From contig CP185406.1 of assembly GCA_049177145.1 (NCBI GenBank), positions 496,001-560,000 on the forward strand: DNA of 64,000 nucleotides. The letters run 5' to 3'. This document shows positions 10,050 to 19,650 of this stretch, piece by piece. Under the pieces are notes generated by a model, which saw nothing but the letters and a program-made list of their open reading frames with translations, was not told the DNA's origin and did no database searches. Every line of letters begins with the position of its first letter. The stretch's first letter is position 1. This stretch comes from Hennigella sp049177145 (GTDB lineage Bacteria; Bacillota_I; Bacilli_A; Mycoplasmatales; Mycoplasmoidaceae). The position numbers and the translations under genes were made by a program.

Positions 10050-11150
10050 ATGTCTAATAAACAACACAAAATCAATCCAATCTTAAATAACAATTTACCA
10101 TTATTTGGTATTTTGTGTTTTTGTGGCATATGTTATTTAGGTTTTATTCTTAATTATTGGTTTTTGTTATTTTTACTATTATTACCATTAGCTTTTATGA
10201 AACATAAGCCAAATTGAAAACAATGAATAATAATAGCATCGTTTGTTGCGTTATTTAGTTTATTAATTGTTTTTGCTAGCGATTTTAGTTTGATTGAACT
10301 TATTAACAAAAGACCGACTTTTATTAGAAATGCAATATTAAATTTTTTTGACAGACATTACAATGATGAGATGTCTAGTTTTATTAAATTAATATTATTT
10401 AATATTAAATCTAATGACTCATGAGTCTTCTATAAACAAACAATTGATTTAGGAATTGTTTGACTAATATGTATTTCGGGATTCCATGTTTCATTAATTT
10501 CTAGAATTATTAAATGAATTTTTAAAAAGAGAGCCAGAATTGGAAAGTATGTGAATATAGGAATTATTGGATTTTACTCCTTACTATTAAATTTCTCTTA
10601 TGCAAGTTTAAGAGTACTATTGAAACTTTGTTTTGGTTGAGTTTTTTATAAATGTGAGATTAAAAAACTTAATAAACTAGGTTTGATTGGCTTGATTTTA
10701 TGTATATTAAATCCAAAGTGTTTTACTAATTATGGATTTTTGCTTTCATTTTTAGTTTGTTCAATAGCTTACTTTGTTAACTCTTTAGAATTGAATAATA
10801 AAATTATTAATTCATTAATAATTAATATATTTGCTTTTGTTGTTACCATTCCTTTTTTAGTTGAAATGAATCATAAAATATCACTATTGACTTTTCTCAA
10901 TGCTTTCATTTTTACATATTTTTCAGCATTCATATTTCTATACTTTTTAATTTTTTGTTGATTACCATTTATGTCAATTATTCATTATGGAATTATGGTG
11001 TTTGCATATGTGCTGGTTGGAAACATGAGTTTTAGTAATATTTTTATTCAGTCGGACTCTTGACCAATATGAGGAATTTTTATATATTACGGTGACATAA
11101 TTGGACTAGAAAAAGCACTTTATCTTATTGTTTATAACAATAAGATATAA
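10050..11150 (+). CDS. comEC: ComEC/Rec2-type competence channel protein, short form
   Basis: A 366-residue polytopic protein equal to the central competence domain of ComEC, which forms the DNA-uptake channel. The family motif ISGFHVSLI is near residue 142-150 and about eight to ten helices follow. The usual N-terminal OB domain and C-terminal beta-lactamase-like nuclease domain (full ComEC is 700 residues or more) are absent, as in other mycoplasmas. Several UGA codons are Trp. The gene heads a run with holA starting nine bases after its stop, an arrangement also seen in Firmicutes, where comEC and holA are neighbours. Confidence 0.85.
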
Positions 11151-11158
11151 TTAAGAAA

Positions 11159-12061
11159 ATGATTAAAGTGTACTATGGCTCTAATATCGATGCCATCAAT
11201 TGAAAAATCTACTCTGATTACATTAATAAAGCAATCAGATTTTTTCCTACAAACACATCATCAAGCGAGATAGCTAATCAGTTATGTCAATGCAGTTTAT
11301 TTGATATGGGAGCACCATACGATGTGTATGTTGTGAATATTAATAAATGAAAATTAACTGATGAAGCAACAATTCAAAATATCAAAGATCTTCATTCACT
11401 AAATAAACCTATTATTTTTGCTTTTGAAAGTACAGCAGTTAAAAACAAAGTTTTTACCTCATTAGATATACAAAAAGTAAAAGCAACGGCCATAACAAAA
11501 AAATCTAAAGCGTTAATGGTTCATAAATTATTGGAAAAAGCAAAGATTACACTTCAACCACAATGCGAGGGGTTATTAGTGGAGATATTGCCTGAGCAAA
11601 TTGAGTTTATCCAAAATGAAATTACTAAAATGCAACTTCTTGGACAAAAATCATTTACTGAAAAGGCAATTAAGCAAATTGTTTTTGATCTAGGCGATGC
11701 AACAATATTTAATATTGCTGATTCTTGAATAAACGGAAATCAAGAACAAACAATTGAACGTCTTAATGACTTAATGTCCAAAAACGTAACTATTCAAGCA
11801 TTCATTCCAATCTTTGCTTTAAAATTAGTTCAAATTAAATTGTTTTTGACTGCAAAATTAGCAAGATGATCCAGTGATATTATTACTTCAGCTATGGGCA
11901 TTCCGTTTTGATTGCAATCAAGTTATAACAATCTTCGCCCATATGATAAAAACCTAGATAGAATCAATAACATTCTTGACAAACTATATCATTTTGATAT
12001 AAATGTTAAAAAACAAAGAAATATACCATATACTCAATTAATAAAAATACTATTTGAATAA
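11159..12061 (+). CDS. holA: DNA polymerase III delta subunit
   Basis: A 300-residue clamp-loader subunit that opens the sliding clamp. It starts MIKVYYGSNIDAINWK, matching the strand-loop start of the delta AAA+ domain, and contains no P-loop, as is normal for delta. The middle has KSKALMVHKLLEKAKI and QIEFIQNEITKMQLL, and the end forms the helical collar (LNDLMSKN onward). Recognition rests on overall pattern, length and the comEC-holA order rather than a single motif. UGA is Trp at several positions. It is three bases from the next gene. Confidence 0.75.
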
Positions 12062-12064
12062 ATT

Positions 12065-13264
12065 ATGAAAAAATTAGATAAAGACTTATACATTAAGCAT
12101 GCTAAAAGATTAAATGCAATTCTAGATGACAAATCTACTTTTTTGAGTTTCTTAAATAGAAGTGATTTTAAACAAACCATTCAAAATGAATTAAATGTTT
12201 TGTCAGCTTGTGAAAAACTATTTCCAAATATTGATTTAGAAGCAAAGCTTACATCTAAATCTCTAGTTAAACAATTTAATAAAGCAACTAAAGAAAATTT
12301 TAAACTAGATGAAAAGTTTAAATACGAAGATGAAACAGATTTAATTGATGCAATCAATTACTTGGCTACATTCTGTAACAATATGTTTAAAGTTAATCTA
12401 GATGATTTGGTTGCTGGAAAGAATGTAACAGCAACAGATCCAAAGATTGATTTAAGAGCAAAACCAGAAATGGATGATGATGCACCAAGAATGAATCGTA
12501 ATTTCGCTTTTGCTGCTGGTGGTATTCCATTAGCATCAACTCCATATGAAAATCCATATTTTGTTGGCAAAGCATATGCAAAATTAACTGATGATATGAA
12601 GCAAGGAAAGTTTTATCAATATAAAACTAAACCACAAGTTATTCCTATCATGAAATGAATTTGTGTAATAGGATTAATGTTAATTGGCTTAGGCGCACTT
12701 ATCGCTGCTATTTTAATATTCATGGCTTCATCTTTAACTGTAACTGATGGTGAAGAAACAGCAAAAATCAGCGCTGTATTTGGAACAATTGGTAGTGGAG
12801 TAATGTATATTTTATTAGCAGGATTTAGCGCTTACCCTATATACATTATGCTTAAAGGCTTATTAGGTAAAAACCTAAACACTAAATATAACTTTTCTTG
12901 AGGTTTTGTTGCAGTATTCATCTTATTAACAATAATTGTTGTTTTGCCTGATATGAGAAGTACATGATTAAATCCATACAACTTCTCTCCAGATCAGCCT
13001 GTTCAAGCTATGGCTGCTTATTACGGTTGAAAGACAATGTATATTGTTATCTTGTCATGCTTAGCATTTGTTTTAATTCCTATGGTTGTTGGAGCAATAT
13101 GCAACCCTAGACCTGATCCAGATGCTATAGAAAAGAAGGTTAGAGAATATATTGACTTGTTTAGTGCTGAATCTGGATCAAATCCAGTTCCACCTAAAGC
13201 TGATGTACAAAAACCAACAGATGTAAAACCATCTAAATCTAAAGACAGCAAAAAGAAGAAATAA
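12065..13264 (+). CDS. four-TM membrane protein with cytosolic helical N-domain
   Basis: A 399-residue protein. Residues 1-190 are soluble, helical and charged. Four membrane helices follow (about 200-222, 238-262, 280-300 and 322-346), then a 50-residue tail rich in Pro, Lys and Ser that ends in KKKK. The lysine-rich tail suggests that the C-terminus is cytosolic. It starts three bases after holA and the next gene starts five bases after it, so it belongs to the same operon. I do not recognise a family; mycoplasmas often keep such lineage-specific proteins at this place. Confidence 0.75.
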
Positions 13265-13268
13265 TTAA

Positions 13269-14189
13269 ATGATTGATCAAAAGGAAATGAGAAACTCAAA
13301 TTTTAATGTAAAGAAGTTTTTCTTTCCTTTTTCACCAATTAAAAGTTTTAGATCTATTCGATTATTATTTCTCATTGCCATTTTAATTGCTTTAAGAATT
13401 GTTTTAGGATTATTAACAATTAGAATTGCACCATTTTCATTATCCATTTCTATTGCTTGAGTACCATTAATGGTACTTGGATGATATTTTGGTCCTGTTG
13501 CTGGATTGTTTTTAGGAATAATTACCGACACTATTAGTTTTTTAATGGCTGGTGGTGGTATATGGTTTTGATTGTATGCCATACAAGAACCTATTATTGG
13601 ATTATTGTCTGGATTATTTTCAGGTTGATGTAGATTTAGAAAATCAAAAGAAAAAATTAATATTACATGAGATGTTGTAATTAATCAAATCATGGTTATT
13701 GGGTTTGCAATTTTAACTTATGTAATATTAATTGTTTGATTAAATCCATCTATAGAATTTCAACATTCTGATCCAGAACTTGAACATTTTTATACAGTTT
13801 ATAAGTGAGTTGCACTAAGTGGAATTACACTGTTAGTTATTATTTATGAAATATTAGTGATTTTAACTTTGACGAAGAAGATAGGAAAAGATGATCATCA
13901 TACGATGATTAACTTTATCTATACTAGTTGTTTAGTGGTTTTCATAATGTTACTATTTTCTATAGCTTTAGGTCCAGTGACTGCAGTAGAATATGTTAAA
14001 TTTATTGGTGGCGTCATTCCGGAAGGATATTTAAAGTTAGGCTCCTTATTTTATTTGATTCCTAGAATAGCTGTTGAAGCAATCAAAGTACCATTAGAAG
14101 CCTCCATTTTGTTTGGTGTTATTTGTTTATTTGATAAAAAAGTTTTGAACATAGTTAATAAGATAAATAACAATTGAGAAATGGCCTAA
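13269..14189 (+). CDS. folT: ECF transporter S component, folate-type
   Basis: A 306-residue membrane protein with about six helices. The first helices carry the ECF S-component pattern: LIALRIVLGLLTIRIAPFSL, then VPLMVLGWYFGPVAGLFLG and DTISFLM, which resemble the FolT family that captures folate for the shared EcfA/EcfT module (not in this window). Helices 5 and 6 are separated by a loop longer than usual. Folate as substrate is an inference, helped by fhs and a DHFR-like gene nearby; riboflavin or pantothenate cannot be excluded. The start at 13269 is uncertain; an ATG at 13287 also has a purine-rich site upstream. Confidence 0.7.
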
Positions 14190-14217
14190 CTTTATATTTT
14201 TATCTATAAAAAATATA

Positions 14218-14223
14218 TATAAT
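14218..14223 (+). promoter_or_regulatory. -10 box (TATAAT) for rpsU
   Basis: TATAAT 33 bases before the rpsU start; a very strong ribosome-binding site (AAAGGTGGTGA) follows at about 14242-14252. Confidence 0.5.
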
Positions 14224-14256
14224 TATTTACATAAATCTACGAAAGGTGGTGAATTT

Positions 14257-14424
14257 ATGCAAAAAGTAATCGTTAAAGATGGCGATTTAAATGACGCTAT
14301 GAAGAAATTCAGCAGAATCTCTGCTGAAACTCGTAGAGCTGCACAAGCTCACACCTATTACTTAAGACCAGGTCTTAAGAAAGCTGAAAAATCTAAACAA
14401 GCTCAAAGAAGAAAATTTAAATAG
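14257..14424 (+). CDS. rpsU: ribosomal protein bS21
   Basis: A 55-residue, very basic small-subunit protein needed for initiation. The sequence has the bS21 pattern: VIVKDGDLNDAMKKFSRI, followed by ETRRAAQAHTYYLRPGLKK and a basic tail. The strong Shine-Dalgarno and its own promoter fit a highly expressed gene. plsC begins 14 bases downstream. Confidence 0.93.
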   Translation: MQKVIVKDGDLNDAMKKFSRISAETRRAAQAHTYYLRPGLKKAEKSKQAQRRKFK

Positions 14425-14438
14425 ATAGAGAAACAAAT

Positions 14439-15203
14439 ATGAAAAAAGTATTCAAAAGTATTGGATATTGCTTGTCATTGCCGTTTGTTTTTCTAGCTAT
14501 TTTGTTAAGTCTTTTGTCTGTAAAGAGAAAAGCTAAAAAGTATTTAAGAGATCCAAATAGTGTTTTCTTACAAGATAGACAAAAAAAGGTATACAAACTA
14601 TTTTCTAAATATTTATATTTAAAAAGAGTTGAAGTAGTAGCTGAAGACATAGATAAACTGCCTGCTAAGCAAATGTTATACATTGCAAACCATAAGGATA
14701 ATTTAGATCCAATGGTTATGTTTAAAGTTTTGTATGAAGCTAATAAACTTGGTCCAACATCTTTTGTATGTAAGAATGAATTATCTAAACATTGATATAC
14801 AAGAAGTGTAATTCAATTGATTGATGGAATTTTTATTCAAAGAGATGATGGTAGAAGTATATTAGCTTGCTATGATAAACAAATGGAAAATATCAAAAAG
14901 GGATTTTCTGTTATTGTTTATCCTGAAGGAACAAGAGTTCCTGGTGATGAATTTAAAACATTCAATCCAACAACTTTAAAAGTTGCTTTCCAAAATTTTG
15001 TTGCCATTGAACCAATGGTAATTTATGGGGCAGATCATAAACGCAAAGCTTTTAATAAGAAAAAAGTTTATGTGTCAGCATTAAAACCAGTTCAACCTAA
15101 TAATTTCATTAATATTAAACAAGAACAATTAATGACAACAATTCAAGGTAATATTACTGACAAATACATTGAATTAAAATTAAAGGCACAAGGAGACAAA
15201 TAA
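14439..15203 (+). CDS. plsC: 1-acyl-sn-glycerol-3-phosphate acyltransferase
   Basis: A 254-residue enzyme that adds the second acyl chain to make phosphatidic acid at the membrane. A hydrophobic N-terminal segment (about 5-27) anchors it. The catalytic NHKDNLD (NHx4D) is near residue 84-90, FIQRDDGR near 129-136 and the substrate-binding VYPEGTR near 159-165. One UGA is Trp. The stop TAA overlaps the ATG of the DHFR-like gene by one base. Confidence 0.92.
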
Positions 15204-15703
15204 TGATTTACTTAGTAACATTTCATGATCATAAAAAAAGACTATCAAATCTTGACCATGAAGCACAATTAAAAACTTATTGTTGGAAATCAATTTTAAA
15301 ATTGACTGAACATAAAACAGTTATTTACCCCGTTGAAACCTTTTTAGTTTTTAATAGAAAACCACTACCTAACAGAGTTAACATTGTTTATTCTTATTAC
15401 AACAAAAAAGTAAAAGATATTAACAATGTGTTAGTTAATAATAACTTTAAAGACATTATTAGTTCTTTTGCCGGACAAAATGAAGACTTGTATATTATTG
15501 GTTCAACAAGAGACATGATTGAACGTTTCTCAAAGCATGTAGATTACATCATCGATTATTCTACAGATGAAATGGGCTATACTAATGCAATTATTTTTGA
15601 TTCAATAAATTTTGCTGATTTTACTTTATTGAAAAAACAAGAACTTGAACACTATGACATAAGATATTTTGTTAGAGAAAAAACAAACTTTATAGGATAT
15701 TAG
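15203..15703 (+). CDS. dihydrofolate-reductase-like protein
   Basis: A 166-residue protein of DHFR length. It shares the central pattern HKTVIYPVETFLVFNRKPLP then NRVNIVYS, equal to the vimGrkTfesigkPLPgR.nivlsr block, and LYIIGSTRDMIERF equal to the viGG..iy..f block. The usual W..P.DL active-site segment is replaced by LDHEAQLKTY and GG by GS, so it is a diverged homologue and its activity is uncertain. Its start overlaps the plsC stop (TAATG). Together with fhs and the folT-like gene it would complete folate reduction, an inference. Confidence 0.6.
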   Translation: MIYLVTFHDHKKRLSNLDHEAQLKTYCWKSILKLTEHKTVIYPVETFLVFNRKPLPNRVNIVYSYYNKKVKDINNVLVNNNFKDIISSFAGQNEDLYIIGSTRDMIERFSKHVDYIIDYSTDEMGYTNAIIFDSINFADFTLLKKQELEHYDIRYFVREKTNFIGY

Positions 15704-15705
15704 TC

Positions 15706-16476
15706 ATGAATGAACTAAATTTGAAATTGACAGATTTTGATGGGCCTCTTGATTTACTCTTAACTTTAGTTAGAGAAAACAAGATGGATATTGAACACAT
15801 CAATATTTTGACAATTGCAGATCAATATTTAAAATTTGTTTATTCACAAAAAGATTTAGAAATTAATGAGGCTAGTGAATATTTGCTTATAGCAAGTACA
15901 TTGGTTTGAATTAAATCTAAAACCATTTTAAGCTTCACTGTTAAACTATCAGAGGAAGAACAAAGTCAAATTGATGCTGAAAGGCAGAAACTTATTAATC
16001 AAATCATTTTATATAAGAAATATCGTGACTTAGTTCCTAAGCTAAATAATTTCTATGATCAACGTGGTAAGATGTTTTCTAAGAAACAAGATGATGTAGA
16101 AAAAGTGCTTAACACAAAAATTAACAAAGAAGTTTTTGTTATTCCAAATCAAATTAGTTTTAATGCTTTGCAAAAAGCAATGCAAGCAGCTTATGATAAA
16201 TGAAAATTAAATTTATTTAATAATAGAAAAATTATTGTTCAAGAAGTTTCTGCTGAACAAGTTGAAAAAGAAATACAAGAAATATTTGAAAAATATCCAG
16301 ATGTAACAAAATATTCTTTAACCGACTTCTTTCAACTAATAGATGAAAAGTATTTGTCTGACCAATATTTAGTAACATGTTTTGTTTGCTTACTGGATTT
16401 AGCAAAGAACGGACAAATTGAAATACATCAAAAAGATTTCGAACAAGAAATATATTTCGATGTTATAAGGAGATAA
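15706..16476 (+). CDS. scpA: segregation and condensation protein A (kleisin)
   Basis: A 256-residue kleisin that bridges SMC heads in the chromosome condensin. The N-terminus LKLTDFDGPLDLLLTLVRENKMDI is the classic ScpA start and EASEYLLIASTLVWIKSK follows near residue 53-72; the C-terminal winged-helix part is present. Two UGA codons are Trp. scpB starts two bases after its stop with AAGGAG ahead of it. Partner SMC is not in the window. Confidence 0.92.
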
Positions 16477-16477
16477 T

Positions 16478-17035
16478 ATGAATTACAAATCAATAATTGA
16501 ATCAATTCTATATACAGTTGGATCTGAAGGTGTTGAACTTTCTTCTTTGAAGAAAGTTCTAGGTATTAATACCAATGAAATCAAATCCATTTTAAAAGAA
16601 TTAGCTAAAGAAATGGCTGACAATGAAAATTGTGGTCTATGTATAAAAGTATTTGGAGACAAGTACTATTTACTAACAAAAGAAAAAAATCATGAATTTT
16701 TAGCTAAGTTAGTTGACATTAAAACTAGAAACCCATTAACTCCTGCTTTGCTTGAAACATTAGCTATTATTGCTTATAACCAACCTTGTACAAGAACCAA
16801 GATAGAAGAAATTAGAAATATTGATCCAACATTTGCTGTTGATAGATTAATTGAATTAGGTTTAATTCAAAATACTGGTAGAGCAGATACTCCTGGTAAC
16901 CCATTCTTATATGAAGTAACGCAAAAATTCTTTGAATTGTTTGGAATCAAATCATTAAAAGAATTACCACCAATTGAAGAAGTTGACTTTAATGTTACAG
17001 ATGATGATCTAAACTTCTTTGATAGTTCAAGATAA
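16478..17035 (+). CDS. scpB: segregation and condensation protein B
   Basis: A 185-residue protein with two winged-helix domains that dimerises and binds ScpA. The C-terminal signature TPALLETLAIIAYNQPCTRTKIEEIRNID is clear near residue 88-115, followed by RADTPGNPFLYEVT. It is the last gene of the comEC-to-scpB run and is followed at once by a terminator. Confidence 0.93.
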   Translation: MNYKSIIESILYTVGSEGVELSSLKKVLGINTNEIKSILKELAKEMADNENCGLCIKVFGDKYYLLTKEKNHEFLAKLVDIKTRNPLTPALLETLAIIAYNQPCTRTKIEEIRNIDPTFAVDRLIELGLIQNTGRADTPGNPFLYEVTQKFFELFGIKSLKELPPIEEVDFNVTDDDLNFFDSSR

Positions 17036-17060
17036 AAAAAGAGCATTAAGCTCTTTTTTT
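17034..17060. terminator. bidirectional intrinsic terminator
   Basis: AAAAAAAGAGC / GCTCTTTTTTT around a short loop, between scpB and the converging minus-strand gene. Confidence 0.85.
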
Positions 17061-17648
17061 ATTTGCTTTTTTAATCATCTGTCTAGCTACCTTCTTAGCA
17101 GCTCTTTGTACCGTTCGTTTTAATTGATGGGCAACACGATGTGTTCTAATAACGCTTATATACAATTTTAATCTCTCTGTTGGGGTTAAGTGTCTATAAG
17201 CCTTTCTTAAGCTCTTTCGAATAGGTTTAGACATTGCTTTTTTAATTAAATAGAAACTATGTTGCAATGAACACCATTGTCTTTCAGTTAAACCAATACG
17301 CTTAGCAATAACAATATTTCTTATTTTTACACTGTAAATAATAAATAAACATATTAAGTTAACGCCTTCGGACACAACAAGACCCACGACTTCTTCTATA
17401 GGGATATTTTCTCAAGTTAGGAAGATTGCATAGCAAATCCAGCCTGCTGAGCACAAGAACCATACAATTCACTTAAATCACTTATTTTCGCGTGTATCTT
17501 TAGTTCTAATAACAAAGATCATGTCGGGCACAAGCAAGAAGATCTGACTAACCACAGCCACCCACATTGATATCTGAATTGCTATATGAGCCCAGTTTGG
17601 CACCGAATTATTACTTACTATAGTAAGTAAACTAAAAATTTCACTCAT
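17046..17648 (-). CDS. PQ-loop (SemiSWEET-like) membrane protein with basic tail
   Basis: A 200-residue protein. Residues 15-105 form three helices with QIFLLVPDMIFVIRTKDTRE, which matches the PQ-loop/SemiSWEET pattern (xxPQxxxxxRTKsT) with Gln replaced by Asp, then CSAGWICYAIF and NIPIEEVVGLVVSEGVNL. Such three-helix units transport small solutes as dimers. Residues 120-200 are an unusual, strongly basic cytosolic tail ending in KKANKKRA. The start at 17648 has an excellent AGGAGG five bases upstream. Under the standard code only the last 113 residues would be seen. The substrate is unknown. Confidence 0.65.
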
Positions 17649-17714
17649 AATTGCCTCCTATAGGTAATCTAATAATATAATAATATATATAAAAAAATAA
17701 AGGTGGACAAAAAA

Positions 17715-18038
17715 ATGAAAAACAATTTAACCTACACTTTAGACCAAATTAAGAAATTCAACGACAAGGAATGACAAGAATTCCGTAAAATGCGTTGAGG
17801 TCAAAAACAAGAAACGTACAACGACAAGGATAATATCCCTGATTGATTTTGACCAGCTCAAAAAGAAAAAGACAATGAAATCAGAAGAAAAGCTTGAGCT
17901 AAGAAGTGTAATGCTTATGCACAATCTACAACTCCAGCTGAATGATTCATGCCTAGTAAAAAAGATTACATTGAATTCCTAGAAAAAGTAGAAATTCGTA
18001 AAGCTAAAATACTAGAAAAGAAAGCTGCTAAGAAATAG
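17715..18038 (+). CDS. tryptophan-rich basic protein, function unknown
   Basis: A 107-residue soluble protein with six tryptophans, every one encoded by UGA, so it is invisible under the standard code. The start has AAAGGTGG about eight bases upstream. Repeated short themes (KEWQEFRKMRW, PDWFWPAQKEK, PAEWFMPSKKD) alternate with lysine-rich stretches, and the C-terminus forms a charged helix. It is divergent from the PQ-loop gene and ends in a strong terminator. I do not recognise it; small nucleic-acid-binding or assembly roles would fit the charge but are unproven. Confidence 0.7.
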
Positions 18039-18059
18039 TTACTTGTTAACTTTTAACTG

Positions 18060-18099
18060 ATACATTTTAGATTGCAAAAAATCTAAAGTGTATTTTTTA
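18060..18099 (+). terminator. intrinsic terminator
   Basis: A 14-bp stem (one G-U pair) with loop GCAAAA and a T6 run after the tryptophan-rich protein gene. Confidence 0.85.
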
Positions 18100-18116
18100 T
18101 TTACTTTAACAAAAAT

Positions 18117-18141
18117 AAAAACTAGGTTTACCTAGTTTTTA
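18117..18141 (-). terminator. intrinsic terminator of degV
   Basis: AAAACTAGGT and ACCTAGTTTT arms around a tiny loop; the arm overlaps the degV stop codon on the minus strand. Confidence 0.7.
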
Positions 18142-19008
18142 GTTAAGTTTAACATAGATAGCTACGTGCTTTAATCCAGTGTGTCCAACTACAACTGTTG
18201 GGAAGCAAACTAGATCATATGGAATTTGTCCGTAGTGTCTAGTATATTCAGCTAAATATTTAGTTTTAGTTTCTTCATTACCAAATGGAACAAACACAAT
18301 TGCTTTTTGTATTTTTTGATTATTGTATTTAGACGCAATGTGTTTATCTAAAATGTTAAACAAACTCTCATAATCTTTAACTGTATCATAGTTTGTTAAT
18401 CCATTGTGATCAAATAAGATAACAGGTTTAATTTTCAATAGTTTGGCTATAGCAGCTTTAATTCCACTAACTCTACCACCCTTTTTAAGTTGTTCTAAAT
18501 CTTCAACCATTAAAAAGCCTACACGGTGTGGAATAACTTGTTCATCAATAAACTTTTGAATATTAGCTTCATTGCAATCATTTGTTTTTAAGAAGTTTTT
18601 AACTTCTTCAATAGTTCATGCAAAGCTATAACCTATATCACATGTCATTACAACATTTAAATTAGGGAAATCATCTTTAAGTAATTTTCAAGAATTAACA
18701 TTTCCAGATAAATTCTTATGAATTGGAAAAACTAATACTTGATCGTATTTGGAACACATTTCTTGTGCCACTTTAAGCATATCAGGCATTGAGGCTTGAG
18801 ATGTTTTAATAGATGTTTCTTTGCTTTTTAATGCATTTTCTAAATCTTGTTCATGGAAATCAACACCATCTTTAAATGATTTAATTTCATTACCTTTTTG
18901 GATTGTTACACCTAAAGGTAAAACTTTTACATCATCAAATTGTCCATCTTTAAGATTAGATGAAGAATCCACAATAAAACCAATTTTTTTATTATTTAAG
19001 CCTATCAT
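18139..19008 (-). CDS. DegV-family fatty-acid-binding protein
   Basis: A 289-residue protein of the DegV/FakB class, which holds a fatty acid so that FakA kinase can phosphorylate it for lipid synthesis. Visible: GFIVDSSSNL at the N-terminus, the threonine/serine loop KTSQASMPD, HKNLSGNVNSW (family SGTy.SA) and the signature FLMVEDLEQLKKGGRVSG, ending with VGHTGLKHVA. Two UGA codons are Trp. Its own promoter lies between it and the divergent ytpR. Confidence 0.9.
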
Positions 19009-19016
19009 AATTAAGT

Positions 19017-19032
19017 TATAATTTTTTTATTA
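19017..19032 (+). promoter_or_regulatory. promoter giving a near-leaderless ytpR mRNA
   Basis: TATAAT at 19017-19022 with the ATG at 19032 and no Shine-Dalgarno sequence between; the expected start site is two or three bases before the ATG. Confidence 0.5.
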
Positions 19033-19628
19033 TGCTAAACATATTTTACCAAAATAAAGCACTAAATGATACATTAATAGTTAATGTATCATCTGGTCCA
19101 GTAAGCGATGTTCAAACTAAGGAAAACGTGACAATTGGTTATTGTGGAAATGCAATAGCTTTCATTAACATTGCTGAAGGATCTAAAACAGCAGGTAATA
19201 ACTTGTTAAAAGAAGGATTATTATTTCCAACTAAACAATTAATAGAGTTTATATCATCAATTGCACAACATGATGTATCATCATATTTTGACAACGGTTT
19301 TAAAGTAGGCTTGATCGAACAATGTGAAGATATACAAGGCACACACTTACATAAGTGTGTAGTTAGTATTGGAGACAAAAAATTAAATATTGTCTGTGGT
19401 GCACCAAATGCTAGACAAGGCTTAAAAGTTGTTGTTGCAACTAATGGAACAATGTTACCGTCAGGAAAACAAATCTTAGCTGGCCAATTATTAGGCAATA
19501 AATCAGAAGGTATGCTTTGTAGTTATAGAGAACTAGCTATTGATAAAGAATCTAAAGGGATAATTGAGTTAGATGATCCTTATCAAATTGGTGATTATTT
19601 TAAAGAAGTATATGTAAATTTAAAATAA
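19032..19628 (+). CDS. ytpR: YtpR-family tRNA-binding protein
   Basis: A 198-residue protein. The last 100 residues form an OB-fold tRNA-binding domain like the N-terminus of PheT, with LNIVCGAPNARQGLKVVVA and a closing GMLCSYRELAI. The N-terminal part matches the YtpR extension (FYQNKALNDTLIV). Family members bind tRNA, but their physiological role is not settled. It has no Trp codon at all. It ends at a terminator shared with mnmE. Confidence 0.85.
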   Translation: MLNIFYQNKALNDTLIVNVSSGPVSDVQTKENVTIGYCGNAIAFINIAEGSKTAGNNLLKEGLLFPTKQLIEFISSIAQHDVSSYFDNGFKVGLIEQCEDIQGTHLHKCVVSIGDKKLNIVCGAPNARQGLKVVVATNGTMLPSGKQILAGQLLGNKSEGMLCSYRELAIDKESKGIIELDDPYQIGDYFKEVYVNLK

Positions 19629-19650
19629 AAAAGAGCTTTAGCTCTTTTTA
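19627..19650. terminator. bidirectional intrinsic terminator
   Basis: AAAAAGAGC / GCTCTTTTT with a TTTA loop between converging ytpR and mnmE. Confidence 0.85.

Noticed and set aside
13190..13268. Folate or other riboswitch before the FolT-like gene
   Set aside because: Only five bases separate it from the previous gene, and no conserved riboswitch structure is visible.
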